From: Achromobacter aloeverae
Lineage (GTDB): Bacteria; Pseudomonadota; Gammaproteobacteria; Burkholderiales; Burkholderiaceae_B
NCBI RefSeq assembly: GCF_004121055.1
Contig: NZ_PYAL01000003.1
Location: forward strand, 620,001 to 684,000
Reading direction: 5' to 3'
DNA length: 64,000 nucleotides
A model generated the notes under the pieces. That model saw nothing but the letters and a program-made list of their open reading frames with translations. It had not been told where the DNA came from and did no database searches. Shown one piece after another: positions 42,686 through 50,986 of this stretch. How positions within the stretch are numbered: position 1 is the first letter of the stretch; every line of letters starts with the position of its first letter. Made by a program: the position numbers and the translations under genes.

Positions 42686-43518
42686 GCGGTCCGAAAAAGC
42701 GCAAGCGTATTGCCGGCAACGCCTTGCTCGGCGGCCTGATCATAGGACTGGTGGTGATCGTGGCGGTGCTGGGCGCCGTCTGGACGCCCTACGATCCCTT
42801 GAAGATCAACTTCGTCGCCCGCCTGAAGGCGCCGGGCGGGGCCTTCCTGCTGGGCACGGACGAATTCGGCCGCGACGAGCTGTCGCGCCTGATGGCCGGC
42901 GCCTCGGCCAGCGTGTGGATCAGCTTGCTGACGGTGTGCTTTGCTCTGGTGGCCGGCACCGCCGTCGGCCTGCTGACGGGTTTCATTCGTGGTTGGACCG
43001 ACCGCATCATCATGGCGTTCAACAACGCGCTGCTGGCGTTCCCGGGCCTGCTGCTCGCGCTCGGACTGCTGGCGGTAGTGGGGGCCAACAAGTATGGCAT
43101 CGTGCTGGCCCTGGGCCTGGCCTATACGCCGTCGGTCACGCGCATCGTGCGAGGCACGGTACTGTCGCTGCGGGAAAAGGAATTCATCGAATCTTCCCGG
43201 GTACTGGGCAATTCGGAGCTCTACACCATGTTCCGTCACGTGCTGCCGAATTGCGTGGCGCCGCTGACGGTGCTGGCCACCTCGATGTTCGGCTGGGTCA
43301 TCCTGGCGGAAAGCGCCTTGTCCTTCCTGGGCCTGGGCGTGCCGCCGCCGGCGCCGACCTGGGGCAATATGCTGGCGGCCGCGCGTCCCTTCATGTCGCA
43401 GGCCACCTGGCTGTCCATCCTGCCCGGGCTGTGCATTGCGTTGACGCTGCTGGGCATCAACCTGTTGGGCGACGCCGTGCGCGACCGCCTGGATCCCCGG
43501 ATGCGAGCGGCGGCATGA
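42682..43518 (+). CDS. Dipeptide/oligopeptide ABC transporter permease, DppC type
   Basis: The 278-residue second permease starts at ATG 42682 (MSGPKKRKRIAGN) and has the DppC opening WTPYDPLKINFVARLKAPGGAFLLGTDEFGRDELSRLMAGA, with the EAA loop EKEFIESSRVLGNSELYTMFRHVLPN. Five to six transmembrane helices are visible. Four-base overlaps on both sides couple it to its partner permease and the ATPase. Confidence 0.94.
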   Translation: MSGPKKRKRIAGNALLGGLIIGLVVIVAVLGAVWTPYDPLKINFVARLKAPGGAFLLGTDEFGRDELSRLMAGASASVWISLLTVCFALVAGTAVGLLTGFIRGWTDRIIMAFNNALLAFPGLLLALGLLAVVGANKYGIVLALGLAYTPSVTRIVRGTVLSLREKEFIESSRVLGNSELYTMFRHVLPNCVAPLTVLATSMFGWVILAESALSFLGLGVPPPAPTWGNMLAAARPFMSQATWLSILPGLCIALTLLGINLLGDAVRDRLDPRMRAAA

Positions 43519-45260
43519 CATCGACCCACACCCAGTACGACGCCGCCATGTCCGATACGGCGCCCGCCCCGCTCCTGCGCGTGGCGGGCCTGACCCTGAC
43601 CATCGGGCAGGGAGGTCGCGAGATCGTTCGCGATGTCTCCTTCGACGTCGCGCCGGGAGAAATGGTCGGCATCGTCGGCGAGTCCGGCAGCGGCAAGACG
43701 CAGGCCGCGCGCGCCGTGATGGGCCTGACGCCGCCGCCATTGGTACGGGCCGCGGGCCGCATCGAGTTCGAAGGGCGCGATATCGCACGCGTGCCACCGG
43801 CCGAACTGCGCAAGTTGCGCGGCGCGCGCGTGGGCATGGTGTTCCAGGAGCCGATGACCTCGCTCAATCCGTCCATGACCATCGGCCGGCAGCTGGACGA
43901 AGGCCTGGCCCTGCACCGCCGGGATCTGGGTGCGGCCGCCCGGCGCGAACGCATCCTGGACATGCTGGCGCGCGTGGGCCTGCGCGATCCGCGGGCCGCG
44001 CTGGACGCCTGGCCGCACGAGTTCTCCGGCGGCATGCGCCAGCGCATGATGTTGGCGTCGGTGATGCTGCTGGCGCCGGCGCTGCTGATCGCCGACGAGC
44101 CGACCACCGCGCTGGACGCGGTGGTGCAGCGCGACGTGCTGGAACTGATGGTGGGCCTGACGCGCGAACATGGCACCGCCGTGTTGATGATCAGCCACGA
44201 CCTGCCCATGGTGGCGCGCTACACGGAAAAGGTCGTCGTCATGCGCCAGGGCGAAGTGGTCGAGCACGGCGCCACCGCGGAATTGCTTGCCCGTCCCCAG
44301 CATCCCTATACCCGCAAGCTGCTCGAGGCGATGCCGCGACGCCTGCCGGCCCGTCCCGTCCCCCGCGAAACGCCCGTGGTGCGGGTGCGCGACCTGGTCA
44401 TCGACTATCCCGGCCACCGGCGCCTGTTCGCCCGCACCGAGGCCAAGCGCGCCCTGAAGGGACTGGACCTGGATGTGCTGCCGCGCGAGGTGGTGGCGGT
44501 GGTGGGCGGTTCCGGATCGGGCAAGACCACCTTGGGCCGCGCCATCGCGGGCCTGCTGCGGCCGACGTCTGGACAGATCCTTTTCCGCGGACAACCTGTC
44601 GGACGGCAGGATCCCGGCTGGCGCGACTACCGGCTGAACTGCCAGATGGTGTTCCAGGATCCTTATTCCTCGCTGGACCCGCGCATGACCGTGGGCCAGC
44701 TGGTGGGCGAAGGCCTGCGCCTGCTGCGTGACATGAGCGCGGCCGACAAGCACAAGCGCGTGGCCGAGGTGCTGGGCGAGGTCGGCCTGGGCGACGAGTA
44801 CGCGGCCCGCTATCCCCATGAGCTGTCCGGTGGCCAGCGCCAGCGCGTGGCCATCGCCCGCGCCGTGGTGCGCCGGCCCACCTTCGTCATCGCCGACGAA
44901 CCCGTCTCCGCGCTGGACGTGACGGTGCGGGCGCAGGTATTGGAATTGTTCGCGGACCTGCAGCGACGCCACGGCTTTTGCTGCCTCTTCATCAGCCATG
45001 ACCTGGGCGTGGTGGAGCAGGTGGCTGACCGCGTCATCGTCATGCAGGACGGCGCCATCGTCGAGCAGGGCACTCGGGACCAGATCTTCGACGCGCCGGC
45101 GCAGGACTACACCCGCAGGCTGCTGTCGGCCATTCCCGCGCTGGAGTCGACCGAGGGCGGCGGCGTCCGCTTGAAATGGCGCTTCGACGAGCCGGCCGCC
45201 GGAGTCGTAGCGCCGGTGGCCGCGGCGGTCGCGGTGAACACGGTGACTGCAGCGACGTAA
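43515..45260 (+). CDS. Double ATPase of the peptide-type ABC importer
   Basis: A 581-residue fusion of the DppD-like and DppF-like ATPases. NBD1: GESGSGKTQAARAVMG, signature FSGGMRQRMMLA, Walker B LLIADEPTTALDA. NBD2: GGSGSGKTTLGRAIAG, signature LSGGQRQRVAIA, FVIADEPVSALDV. The oligopeptide C-terminal region with PxxPYTRKLLEA follows each. ATG 43515 overlaps the DppC stop; ATG 43548 (MSDTAPAP) is an alternative. The 3' end runs into a 22-bp tandem repeat. Confidence 0.94.
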   Translation: MTSTHTQYDAAMSDTAPAPLLRVAGLTLTIGQGGREIVRDVSFDVAPGEMVGIVGESGSGKTQAARAVMGLTPPPLVRAAGRIEFEGRDIARVPPAELRKLRGARVGMVFQEPMTSLNPSMTIGRQLDEGLALHRRDLGAAARRERILDMLARVGLRDPRAALDAWPHEFSGGMRQRMMLASVMLLAPALLIADEPTTALDAVVQRDVLELMVGLTREHGTAVLMISHDLPMVARYTEKVVVMRQGEVVEHGATAELLARPQHPYTRKLLEAMPRRLPARPVPRETPVVRVRDLVIDYPGHRRLFARTEAKRALKGLDLDVLPREVVAVVGGSGSGKTTLGRAIAGLLRPTSGQILFRGQPVGRQDPGWRDYRLNCQMVFQDPYSSLDPRMTVGQLVGEGLRLLRDMSAADKHKRVAEVLGEVGLGDEYAARYPHELSGGQRQRVAIARAVVRRPTFVIADEPVSALDVTVRAQVLELFADLQRRHGFCCLFISHDLGVVEQVADRVIVMQDGAIVEQGTRDQIFDAPAQDYTRRLLSAIPALESTEGGGVRLKWRFDEPAAGVVAPVAAAVAVNTVTAAT

Positions 45261-45319
45261 CGCGGTGACTGCAGCGGCGTAACGCAGCGACCGCAGTGGC
45301 GTAACGCGGCGACGTAAGC
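45241..45319 (+). repeat. 22-bp tandem repeat after the ABC ATPase gene
   Basis: Three units of 22 bp (45241-45262, 45263-45284, 45285-45306) plus a partial fourth share the pattern GTGACTGCAGCG...GTAACG. The first covers the stop codon of the ATPase gene; the rest fill the gap before the GntR gene. Confidence 0.85.
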
Positions 45320-45397
45320 AAGGCAAGGCGGCGCGGCCGGCCCGGGGCGCCGGGACGATAAAATCCCGGCATTCTTCCATCATCGTCCTTTCACTCC

Positions 45398-46021
45398 ATG
45401 CGTAAATCGAACTCCGGCGTCGAAATATCCCTGGCCGACAGGCTGGCCCGGGATATTCAGTCCGGCGTCTTCGGCACCGGCGCCTGGCTCAAGCAGATAG
45501 ACCTGCAAGAACGCTACGGCGCCAAGCGCCTGGAAGTCCGGCGCGCGCTGGATCACCTGACGCAGCGCCGCGTCATCCAGCACGTCCCCAACCGGGGCTA
45601 TCACGTGCATGCGGCCGACGTCGACCAGCAGAACCACATCCGCGACATCCGCGTGCTGTTGGAGGTTGGCGCCGCCGCCGACCTGATGCCCAACGTCACC
45701 GACGCCAAGGTGGCGCGCATGCGGGTCCTGGCGGAGCGCTTCGCCAGCCTGCTGCTGGACGGCACGCTGCTGGAACAATACGAGGTCAACCTGGAATTCC
45801 ATGCCACCCTCTACGACATGTGCGGCAATCGCGAGCTGGTGGCGCTCATCCACGACATGCGCGGCCGCGCGGTGGCGGCGCCCGCCACGCAGTGGATGAC
45901 CCGCGCGCGCATCGAGAAATCCGTCGCGGAGCATTTCGAGATCGTGGAGGCGCTGGCGGCGCGCGACGTGGGCCGCCTGGAGCGCATCATTCGCCAGCAC
46001 GTGCGCCAGGTCATGCCCTGA
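45398..46021 (+). CDS. GntR-family regulator with FCD domain
   Basis: A 207-residue regulator. The N-terminal winged helix (LADRLARDIQSGVFGTGAWLKQIDLQERYGAKRLEVRRALDHLTQRRVIQHVPNRGYHV read in parts) is followed by an FCD ligand domain with metal-binding His/Asp positions (EFHATLYDMCGNRELVALI, SVAEHFEIVEAL). FCD regulators sense small organic acids. It lies 137 bases after the importer genes and before a binding-protein gene, inside a cluster whose three promoters share the palindrome TTGGCGCCAA. It is the obvious candidate to bind that site. Confidence 0.9.
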   Translation: MRKSNSGVEISLADRLARDIQSGVFGTGAWLKQIDLQERYGAKRLEVRRALDHLTQRRVIQHVPNRGYHVHAADVDQQNHIRDIRVLLEVGAAADLMPNVTDAKVARMRVLAERFASLLLDGTLLEQYEVNLEFHATLYDMCGNRELVALIHDMRGRAVAAPATQWMTRARIEKSVAEHFEIVEALAARDVGRLERIIRQHVRQVMP

Positions 46022-46148
46022 TCCCCGGCGCGCTGGCCGCGTAGGCAGCCGCGTCGGCGCCCACGTTGGGCGGCATCCGGGCCAATGATGCTATCCGGTC
46101 TCGAAGACGGTGCTGCCCTGTCCGCCCTATTTTCAGGGAAAGTCCGGG

Positions 46149-46200
46149 GTGACGACCTGGGTCGTCCTACTCATAATGCCTAAATTGGCGCCAATATTAG
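46149..46200 (+). promoter_or_regulatory. Promoter with TTGGCGCCAA operator, site 2 (first binding-protein gene)
   Basis: A near-consensus promoter, GTGACG (46149-46154), 17 bases, CATAAT (46172-46177), is followed directly by AAATTGGCGCCAATATTA at 46182-46199, whose palindromic core ATTGGCGCCAAT is 46184-46195. The operator would cover the transcription start. A second palindrome, GACGACCTGGGTCGTC (46151-46166), lies between -35 and -10. Confidence 0.8.
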
Positions 46201-46266
46201 GCGCGTGAACCCGGCGCCCGCGCCCGGGACGCGCGGCGCCGTCACAGGCATCGAGGAGCCCCGTCC

Positions 46267-47823
46267 ATGAAAAACCGTCCGGCTGCCCACGCGGCGTTGT
46301 TCCTTGCCCTTCTGGCGGGCAGCGCCACCGCGCAGGCGTCGTCCTTCGTTATCTCCGAGCCCGCGGACATCCGCTCCACCAATCCCGGCGTCAATCGCGA
46401 CGACACGACCGACGGCGTGGTCCTGAATATCGTCGAGGGCCTGGTGGGCTATCGCGAAAACGGCAGCGTGGGGCCGCTGCTGGCGCAATCGGTCGACGTC
46501 TCGCCCGACGGTTTGGCCTACACCTTCAAGCTGCGCCAGGGCGTCAAGTTCCACAATGGCGCGCCCATGACGTCGGCCGATGTCCTGTGGAGCTGGCATC
46601 GCTATATGGATCCCAAGACCGACTGGCGCTGCCGCAGCGAATTCGATGGCCGCAACGGCCTGAAAGTGGAGGACGTCAGCGCGCCCGACGCGGCGACTGT
46701 CGTGTTCAAGCTGAACCACAAGTCGGCGGTCTTCCTGGATACGCTGGCGCGTACCGACTGCGGCATGACGGCCATCTTGAGCAAGGACTCGGTCAAGCCG
46801 GATGGCAGCTGGGACAAGCCCGTCGGCACCGGTCCCTTCATGTTCGACGAGTGGAAGCGCGGCGAATATGTGCTGCTGAAGGCCTTCAAGGACTACGCGT
46901 CGCCGCCCGGCGACAAGCAGGACGGTTATGTGGGCAAGAAACAGCCCCTGGTCGACGAGGTCAAGTTCCTGGTCGTGCCGGATGCCTCCACCGTGAAGAC
47001 CGGGCTGCTGTCGGGCGCCATCGACGCCGGCCAGGTGCCGTATACGGACGTGGCCGACCTGAAGAACAACGCCCGCGTGACCGTGCTGGTGGCGCGTGAT
47101 TCGGCCAAGCACACGCTGCTGTTCCAGACGCGCGATCCGGTGCTCAAGAACGTCAAGCTGCGCCAGGCGATCGCGGCCTCGCTGGATATCCCGCAGATCG
47201 TGCAGGCCGCCACGGAGAACCTGGGCGTGGTGAACAATTCCGCGGTGGCGGCGGGCTCGGCCTTCTATGACGCGACCCAGAAGAAGGGCTGGAAATACGA
47301 CCCCGCGCTGGCGCAGAAACTGTTGAAGGAGTCGGGCTACAAGGGCGAGAAGATCGTCATCTATGCCAACAAGCGCGCGCATGTGCCGAGCTATCAGGTG
47401 GCGGTGATGGCGCAGGCGATGATGCAGGCGGTGGGCATCAATGCGCAGATCGAAGTGCTGGAGTGGGCCACGCAGCTGGACCGCTACAACACGGGCAAGT
47501 ACCAGATGAGCTCCTTCAGCTATTCGTCCCGGCTGGACCCGGCCTTGAGCTATGAGCAGTTTTCCGGCGACAAGGACAAGCAGCCCCGCAAGGTATGGGA
47601 GGATCCGGAGGCGCTGAAGCTGATCGACGAAAGCTTTTCCGAACTGGACGACGCCAGGCGCCAGGCTCTCTTCGACCAGTTGCATACCAGGATGCTGGAC
47701 GAGGTGCCGCTGATCCTGCTGTCCAACGGCAACCAGCCGTGGGGAGTGAGCAAGCGCCTGCAAGGTTTCGGCGTGTGGGAAGGCAAGCCGCAGGCTTGGG
47801 GCACGAAGGTCGTCGAAAAATAG
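46267..47823 (+). CDS. Family-5 extracellular solute-binding protein, paralogue 1
   Basis: A 518-residue periplasmic binding protein of the DppA/OppA class. A signal peptide (residues 1-24, NRPAAHAALFLALLAGSATAQAS) precedes SDVSPDGLAYTFKLRQGVKFHNGAPMTSADV and the two-lobed fold. It begins with DIRSTNPGVNRD after the signal, a phrase shared almost exactly with the second paralogue 1.6 kb downstream. It has its own promoter and operator, separate from the permease operon. ATG 46267 follows GAGGAG. Confidence 0.92.
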   Translation: MKNRPAAHAALFLALLAGSATAQASSFVISEPADIRSTNPGVNRDDTTDGVVLNIVEGLVGYRENGSVGPLLAQSVDVSPDGLAYTFKLRQGVKFHNGAPMTSADVLWSWHRYMDPKTDWRCRSEFDGRNGLKVEDVSAPDAATVVFKLNHKSAVFLDTLARTDCGMTAILSKDSVKPDGSWDKPVGTGPFMFDEWKRGEYVLLKAFKDYASPPGDKQDGYVGKKQPLVDEVKFLVVPDASTVKTGLLSGAIDAGQVPYTDVADLKNNARVTVLVARDSAKHTLLFQTRDPVLKNVKLRQAIAASLDIPQIVQAATENLGVVNNSAVAAGSAFYDATQKKGWKYDPALAQKLLKESGYKGEKIVIYANKRAHVPSYQVAVMAQAMMQAVGINAQIEVLEWATQLDRYNTGKYQMSSFSYSSRLDPALSYEQFSGDKDKQPRKVWEDPEALKLIDESFSELDDARRQALFDQLHTRMLDEVPLILLSNGNQPWGVSKRLQGFGVWEGKPQAWGTKVVEK

Positions 47824-47884
47824 CGGATGTGTTGGCCGAGGCGATGGCCGGGGCGGCGAGCCGGCCTGGCCCGCCGCCGCCGGG

Positions 47885-49489
47885 TCATTCGCTCTTGCTG
47901 ACTTCCCAGACGCGAGCCTGCTTCACGGCCCACGGCGTATAACCCTTCACGTTGTCGCGGAAGGCGCCGATGTCCATGCTGTTGTAGAGCGGAATCGATG
48001 GCACGTCGGCGATGAACATCTTGTGCAGCGTATCGAAGGTCTGCTGGCGCTTGGCGTGGTCGGTCTCCACCATGGCGGCGGCCAGCAGGTCGAACGCCTT
48101 CGGGTTGTCCCAGACCTTGCGCGGCTGCGTCTTCTTGTCGCCGGTCAGCATCTCGAAGTTCAGACTGGGATCCAGCCGGGCGGAATAGGGAAAGGACATC
48201 ATCTGGTACTTGCCGGCGTTGTAGCGGTCCAGTTGCGAGGCCCACTCCATGACGTCCAGCCGCACGTTGATGCCCACCGCCTGCAACATGGCCTGCATGA
48301 TGACGGCCGCGTTGTAGGTCTGCGGATAACGCTTGTTGGTCATCATGACCAGCTCCTGGCCCTTGTAGCCGGACTCCTTCAACAGTTTCTGCGCCAGCGC
48401 CGGATCGTAGTTCCAGCCCTGTTTCGCCGCGGCGTCGTAATAGGGCGAGACGGCGGGGATCACCGAATTGTTGGGCGCTTTCATCAGCCCTTCGCTGACG
48501 GCTTCCACCAGTTGCCCGTAGTCGATCGCGTGGGCGATCGCCATGCGCAGCTTGGGGTTGGCCAGCAGCGGGTCCTGGGTCTGGAGCAGCAGCGCCGTCA
48601 GGCTCATCACGGGCGCGTAGGCCACCTTGACGTGGGGGCTCGCCTGCATGGGCTTGACGTCCGTATAGGACAGGTCCTGGATGATGTCGATGTTGCCGCT
48701 TTGCAGCGCGGCGTTGGCGGTCGCCTCGTCCGGCACGATGACGAAGCGGGCTTCGTCCACCAGCGGGCGCTTGGAGCCGGTAAAGCCGTCGAGACCGCCG
48801 CCGCGATTGGCATAGTCGGCATTTTTCAGCAGGCTGATGTACTCGCCGCGCTTCCATTCACCCAGTTTGAAGGGGCCGGTGCCGATGGGCTTGTCCCAGC
48901 TGCCGTCGGCCTTGAGCGAGTCCTTGTGGATAACGCCCGTATCGCCGCAGTCGGTGCGCGCCAGCGAGGCGAGAAAGAGGCCGTTGGGCTTGTCCAGGCG
49001 GTAGACCACGGTGCGCGTATCGGCAGCCTCCACCGACAGCACCTTGGCCACGCCGCGGCCGTCGTACTCGCCGAGGCAGCGCCAGCCTGTCTTGGGATTC
49101 ATGTAGAAATTCCAGCTCCACACCACGTCCTGCGCCGTCAGTGGGGCGCCGTTGTGGAACTTGACGCCCTGGCGCAGCTTGAAGGTGTAGGTCTTGCCGT
49201 CCGGGCTGATGTCCACGGACTCGGCCAGCAGGGGCTTGACCTCGGCGTGTTCGCCGAACGCCACCAGGCCCTCCACCATGTGCGACGTGACGATATCGCT
49301 GTTGGCGTCGCGGTTGACGCCCGGTTCGGTGGAACGGATATCGGCCGTCATGGCGATGCGCAGGGGCGTCGCGGCCTGGGCCGCCGCGCCTGTCGCCAAC
49401 GCCAGCGCCAGAAGCAGCCCGCCCTGGGCGAAGCTGCCGCCGGAAAGGCGTGGATGCATGGAGAGGGAACGGTATTGCCGCAGCTTCAT
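47885..49489 (-). CDS. Family-5 extracellular solute-binding protein, paralogue 2
   Basis: A 534-residue periplasmic binding protein, clearly paralogous to the previous one (DIRSTEPGVNRD, VEGLVAFGEHAEVKPLLAESVDISPDGKTYTFKLRQGVKFHNGAPLT in matching positions). Signal peptide about residues 1-40 ending TGAAAQA. ATG 49489 has an AAGGGAG ribosome site 7 bases upstream. It is the second gene of a minus-strand operon led by the C45 hydrolase (50 bases apart) and convergent with paralogue 1. Two binding proteins for one transporter suggest two related ligands. Confidence 0.92.
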   Translation of the reverse strand: MKLRQYRSLSMHPRLSGGSFAQGGLLLALALATGAAAQAATPLRIAMTADIRSTEPGVNRDANSDIVTSHMVEGLVAFGEHAEVKPLLAESVDISPDGKTYTFKLRQGVKFHNGAPLTAQDVVWSWNFYMNPKTGWRCLGEYDGRGVAKVLSVEAADTRTVVYRLDKPNGLFLASLARTDCGDTGVIHKDSLKADGSWDKPIGTGPFKLGEWKRGEYISLLKNADYANRGGGLDGFTGSKRPLVDEARFVIVPDEATANAALQSGNIDIIQDLSYTDVKPMQASPHVKVAYAPVMSLTALLLQTQDPLLANPKLRMAIAHAIDYGQLVEAVSEGLMKAPNNSVIPAVSPYYDAAAKQGWNYDPALAQKLLKESGYKGQELVMMTNKRYPQTYNAAVIMQAMLQAVGINVRLDVMEWASQLDRYNAGKYQMMSFPYSARLDPSLNFEMLTGDKKTQPRKVWDNPKAFDLLAAAMVETDHAKRQQTFDTLHKMFIADVPSIPLYNSMDIGAFRDNVKGYTPWAVKQARVWEVSKSE

Positions 49490-49539
49490 GAAAGACTCCC
49501 TTGGGGGCGTGGTGCCCGCCCGATGGCCGTGACGGCGTC

Positions 49540-50679
49540 TTATTTTGCGTAGGTGAATACTTCAGGTTCGGCGGTCAGGCTGTAGCGCGTGAAGGTGCGG
49601 TTCAGCGCCGGCAGCGGCGCGACTTCCATCTCGCCCACGGCGGGTTCCATGATCACCATCGCCACGGTGGCCGAGAGGTTGTCGTGGCTGCCCGGACGCG
49701 GCGGCCGGCAGACCGAATAAGGCGTGCCGAAGTCATCGAAGAAGGCGTCGCGCATGTCGTCGCGCGTCAGCGCGGGGCTGGCGTTCAGGCGCCGCCGCAC
49801 GCGCCAGTCGCGGTACTGGCTTTCCGGCGTGCTGGCGCGGCCCGTGTCGCGCAGCTTGACCAGGGCGACTTCGCTAACCCAATGGTTTGCGTGCACGATG
49901 AGGTCGTCGCTGCCGGGATAGAGGGGGAAGGCTTCATCGGTGGTGCATTCGAAATCGATGCCGAAGCCCGCGGCCATGCCCAGCATGATGTTGTTGGAGC
50001 AGGACTTGGGCGTGGTCGCCACCGCCTTCAGCGCCAGGGCGAAATGCTGCTGCTCCAGTACCTTGCGGCGGATCAGCGACAGGGGCACGCCCAGTTGCTT
50101 GAAGTCGCGGTCCGATTCCAGGTAGTTGGCGGTGATGGAGACCCCCGCGCTGTTCAGGCCGCTGCGCGCCAGGCCGCCCGCTTCGACGAAGGTCAGCATG
50201 TCCGGGCCATCGTCCTGCCGGACGCGCAACACGACGGCCGTCTCCGCGCACTCGGCGCGCCAGTCCCAGTTCTGGCCATGGATCAGGTTGCCCGTGGCGG
50301 ACCGCGTCGGCAGCACCAGCGCGCCGGTGCAACCGTCGCCCGGCTCCAGTTCGGCCGCCTTGTTCTTCTCGGCGCGCGCCTTGGCCACGACCTCGGTGCG
50401 CGCGTTGATCATGATGATGTCTTCCAGGGTCACCCCGGCGCCCTCGGCGATCCCGCGCATCTCCTCCAGATAGTGGGGCGCGAAGTCCTCGATTTCCTTG
50501 GCGAAGGCATTGATCAGGCGGGAACGGGCCGGTCCGTCGTAGCCGAGGGTGACCAGGGTCTGGCCGTACATGGCCACGCTCTTGCGCACGCGGTCGGCCG
50601 CGATCTGGCCATATTGCTTGCCGCGGGCTTGCGGTTTGCCGGAAACAGAAACAAAAGGAAATTGCTGCGGAGTGGTCAT
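49540..50679 (-). CDS. C45-family autoproteolytic acyltransferase/amidohydrolase
   Basis: A 379-residue member of the acyl-CoA:6-aminopenicillanate acyltransferase-like (C45, Ntn-hydrolase) family. The precursor cleavage site and nucleophile are Gly116-Cys117 in LEPGDGCTGALVLP, followed by NLIHGQNWDWR. Upstream blocks RGKQYGQIAADRVRKS and EEMRGIAEGAGVTLEDIIMINARTE are family-typical. Enzymes of this group cleave or transfer N-acyl groups on amino-acid- or peptide-like molecules. No signal peptide is evident from ATG 50679 (MTTPQQFPFVSVSG), so it is cytoplasmic. The promoter region upstream carries operator site 3. Confidence 0.88.
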   Translation of the reverse strand: MTTPQQFPFVSVSGKPQARGKQYGQIAADRVRKSVAMYGQTLVTLGYDGPARSRLINAFAKEIEDFAPHYLEEMRGIAEGAGVTLEDIIMINARTEVVAKARAEKNKAAELEPGDGCTGALVLPTRSATGNLIHGQNWDWRAECAETAVVLRVRQDDGPDMLTFVEAGGLARSGLNSAGVSITANYLESDRDFKQLGVPLSLIRRKVLEQQHFALALKAVATTPKSCSNNIMLGMAAGFGIDFECTTDEAFPLYPGSDDLIVHANHWVSEVALVKLRDTGRASTPESQYRDWRVRRRLNASPALTRDDMRDAFFDDFGTPYSVCRPPRPGSHDNLSATVAMVIMEPAVGEMEVAPLPALNRTFTRYSLTAEPEVFTYAK

Positions 50680-50986
50680 CGAGCCGTCCTGCGCCTTGGC
50701 GGCAGAGGTGGGAGGAGGGGGAAACCGTGCCTGCGGCCTGCGGCGAGGCGGTTTGTAACGGGAAAAACCGGAAAAAATTCTATCCCAAATTGGCGCCAAA
50801 AAATAAAGGGTTTCCCCGACGTCTATACGATCTCAGCAAAATTGATTCAAACTCTTACGCATTGAGTTTCTATTTGTAGCAAAGCCGGCCGACGCTGCGC
50901 CTACGATTCGGGCGCCCCGCGCCGCGGTCAGCAAGTCCACCGCCGCGGAGCCTGTACCCAAGACTCTCCTACGACGGAACTTGCTC
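50680..50986. other. Divergent intergenic region between the C45 hydrolase and M48 protease genes
   Basis: No gene is visible. It contains operator site 3 for the minus-strand genes and, further right, an AT-rich stretch (50815-50880) that probably includes the promoter of the M48 protease gene. A start for the C45 gene at the TTG inside the operator (50799) is open but unlikely. Confidence 0.5.
50777..50804 (-). promoter_or_regulatory. TTGGCGCCAA operator, site 3 (C45 hydrolase operon)
   Basis: AAATTGGCGCCAAAAAAT at 50787-50804 keeps the perfect core TTGGCGCCAA (50790-50799) and the left flank of site 2. On the minus strand TAGAAT (50777-50782) downstream of it can serve as -10 with a T-rich -35 about 18 bases upstream, so the operator would lie between -35 and -10. 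It is about 110 bases before the C45 hydrolase start. Confidence 0.7.
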
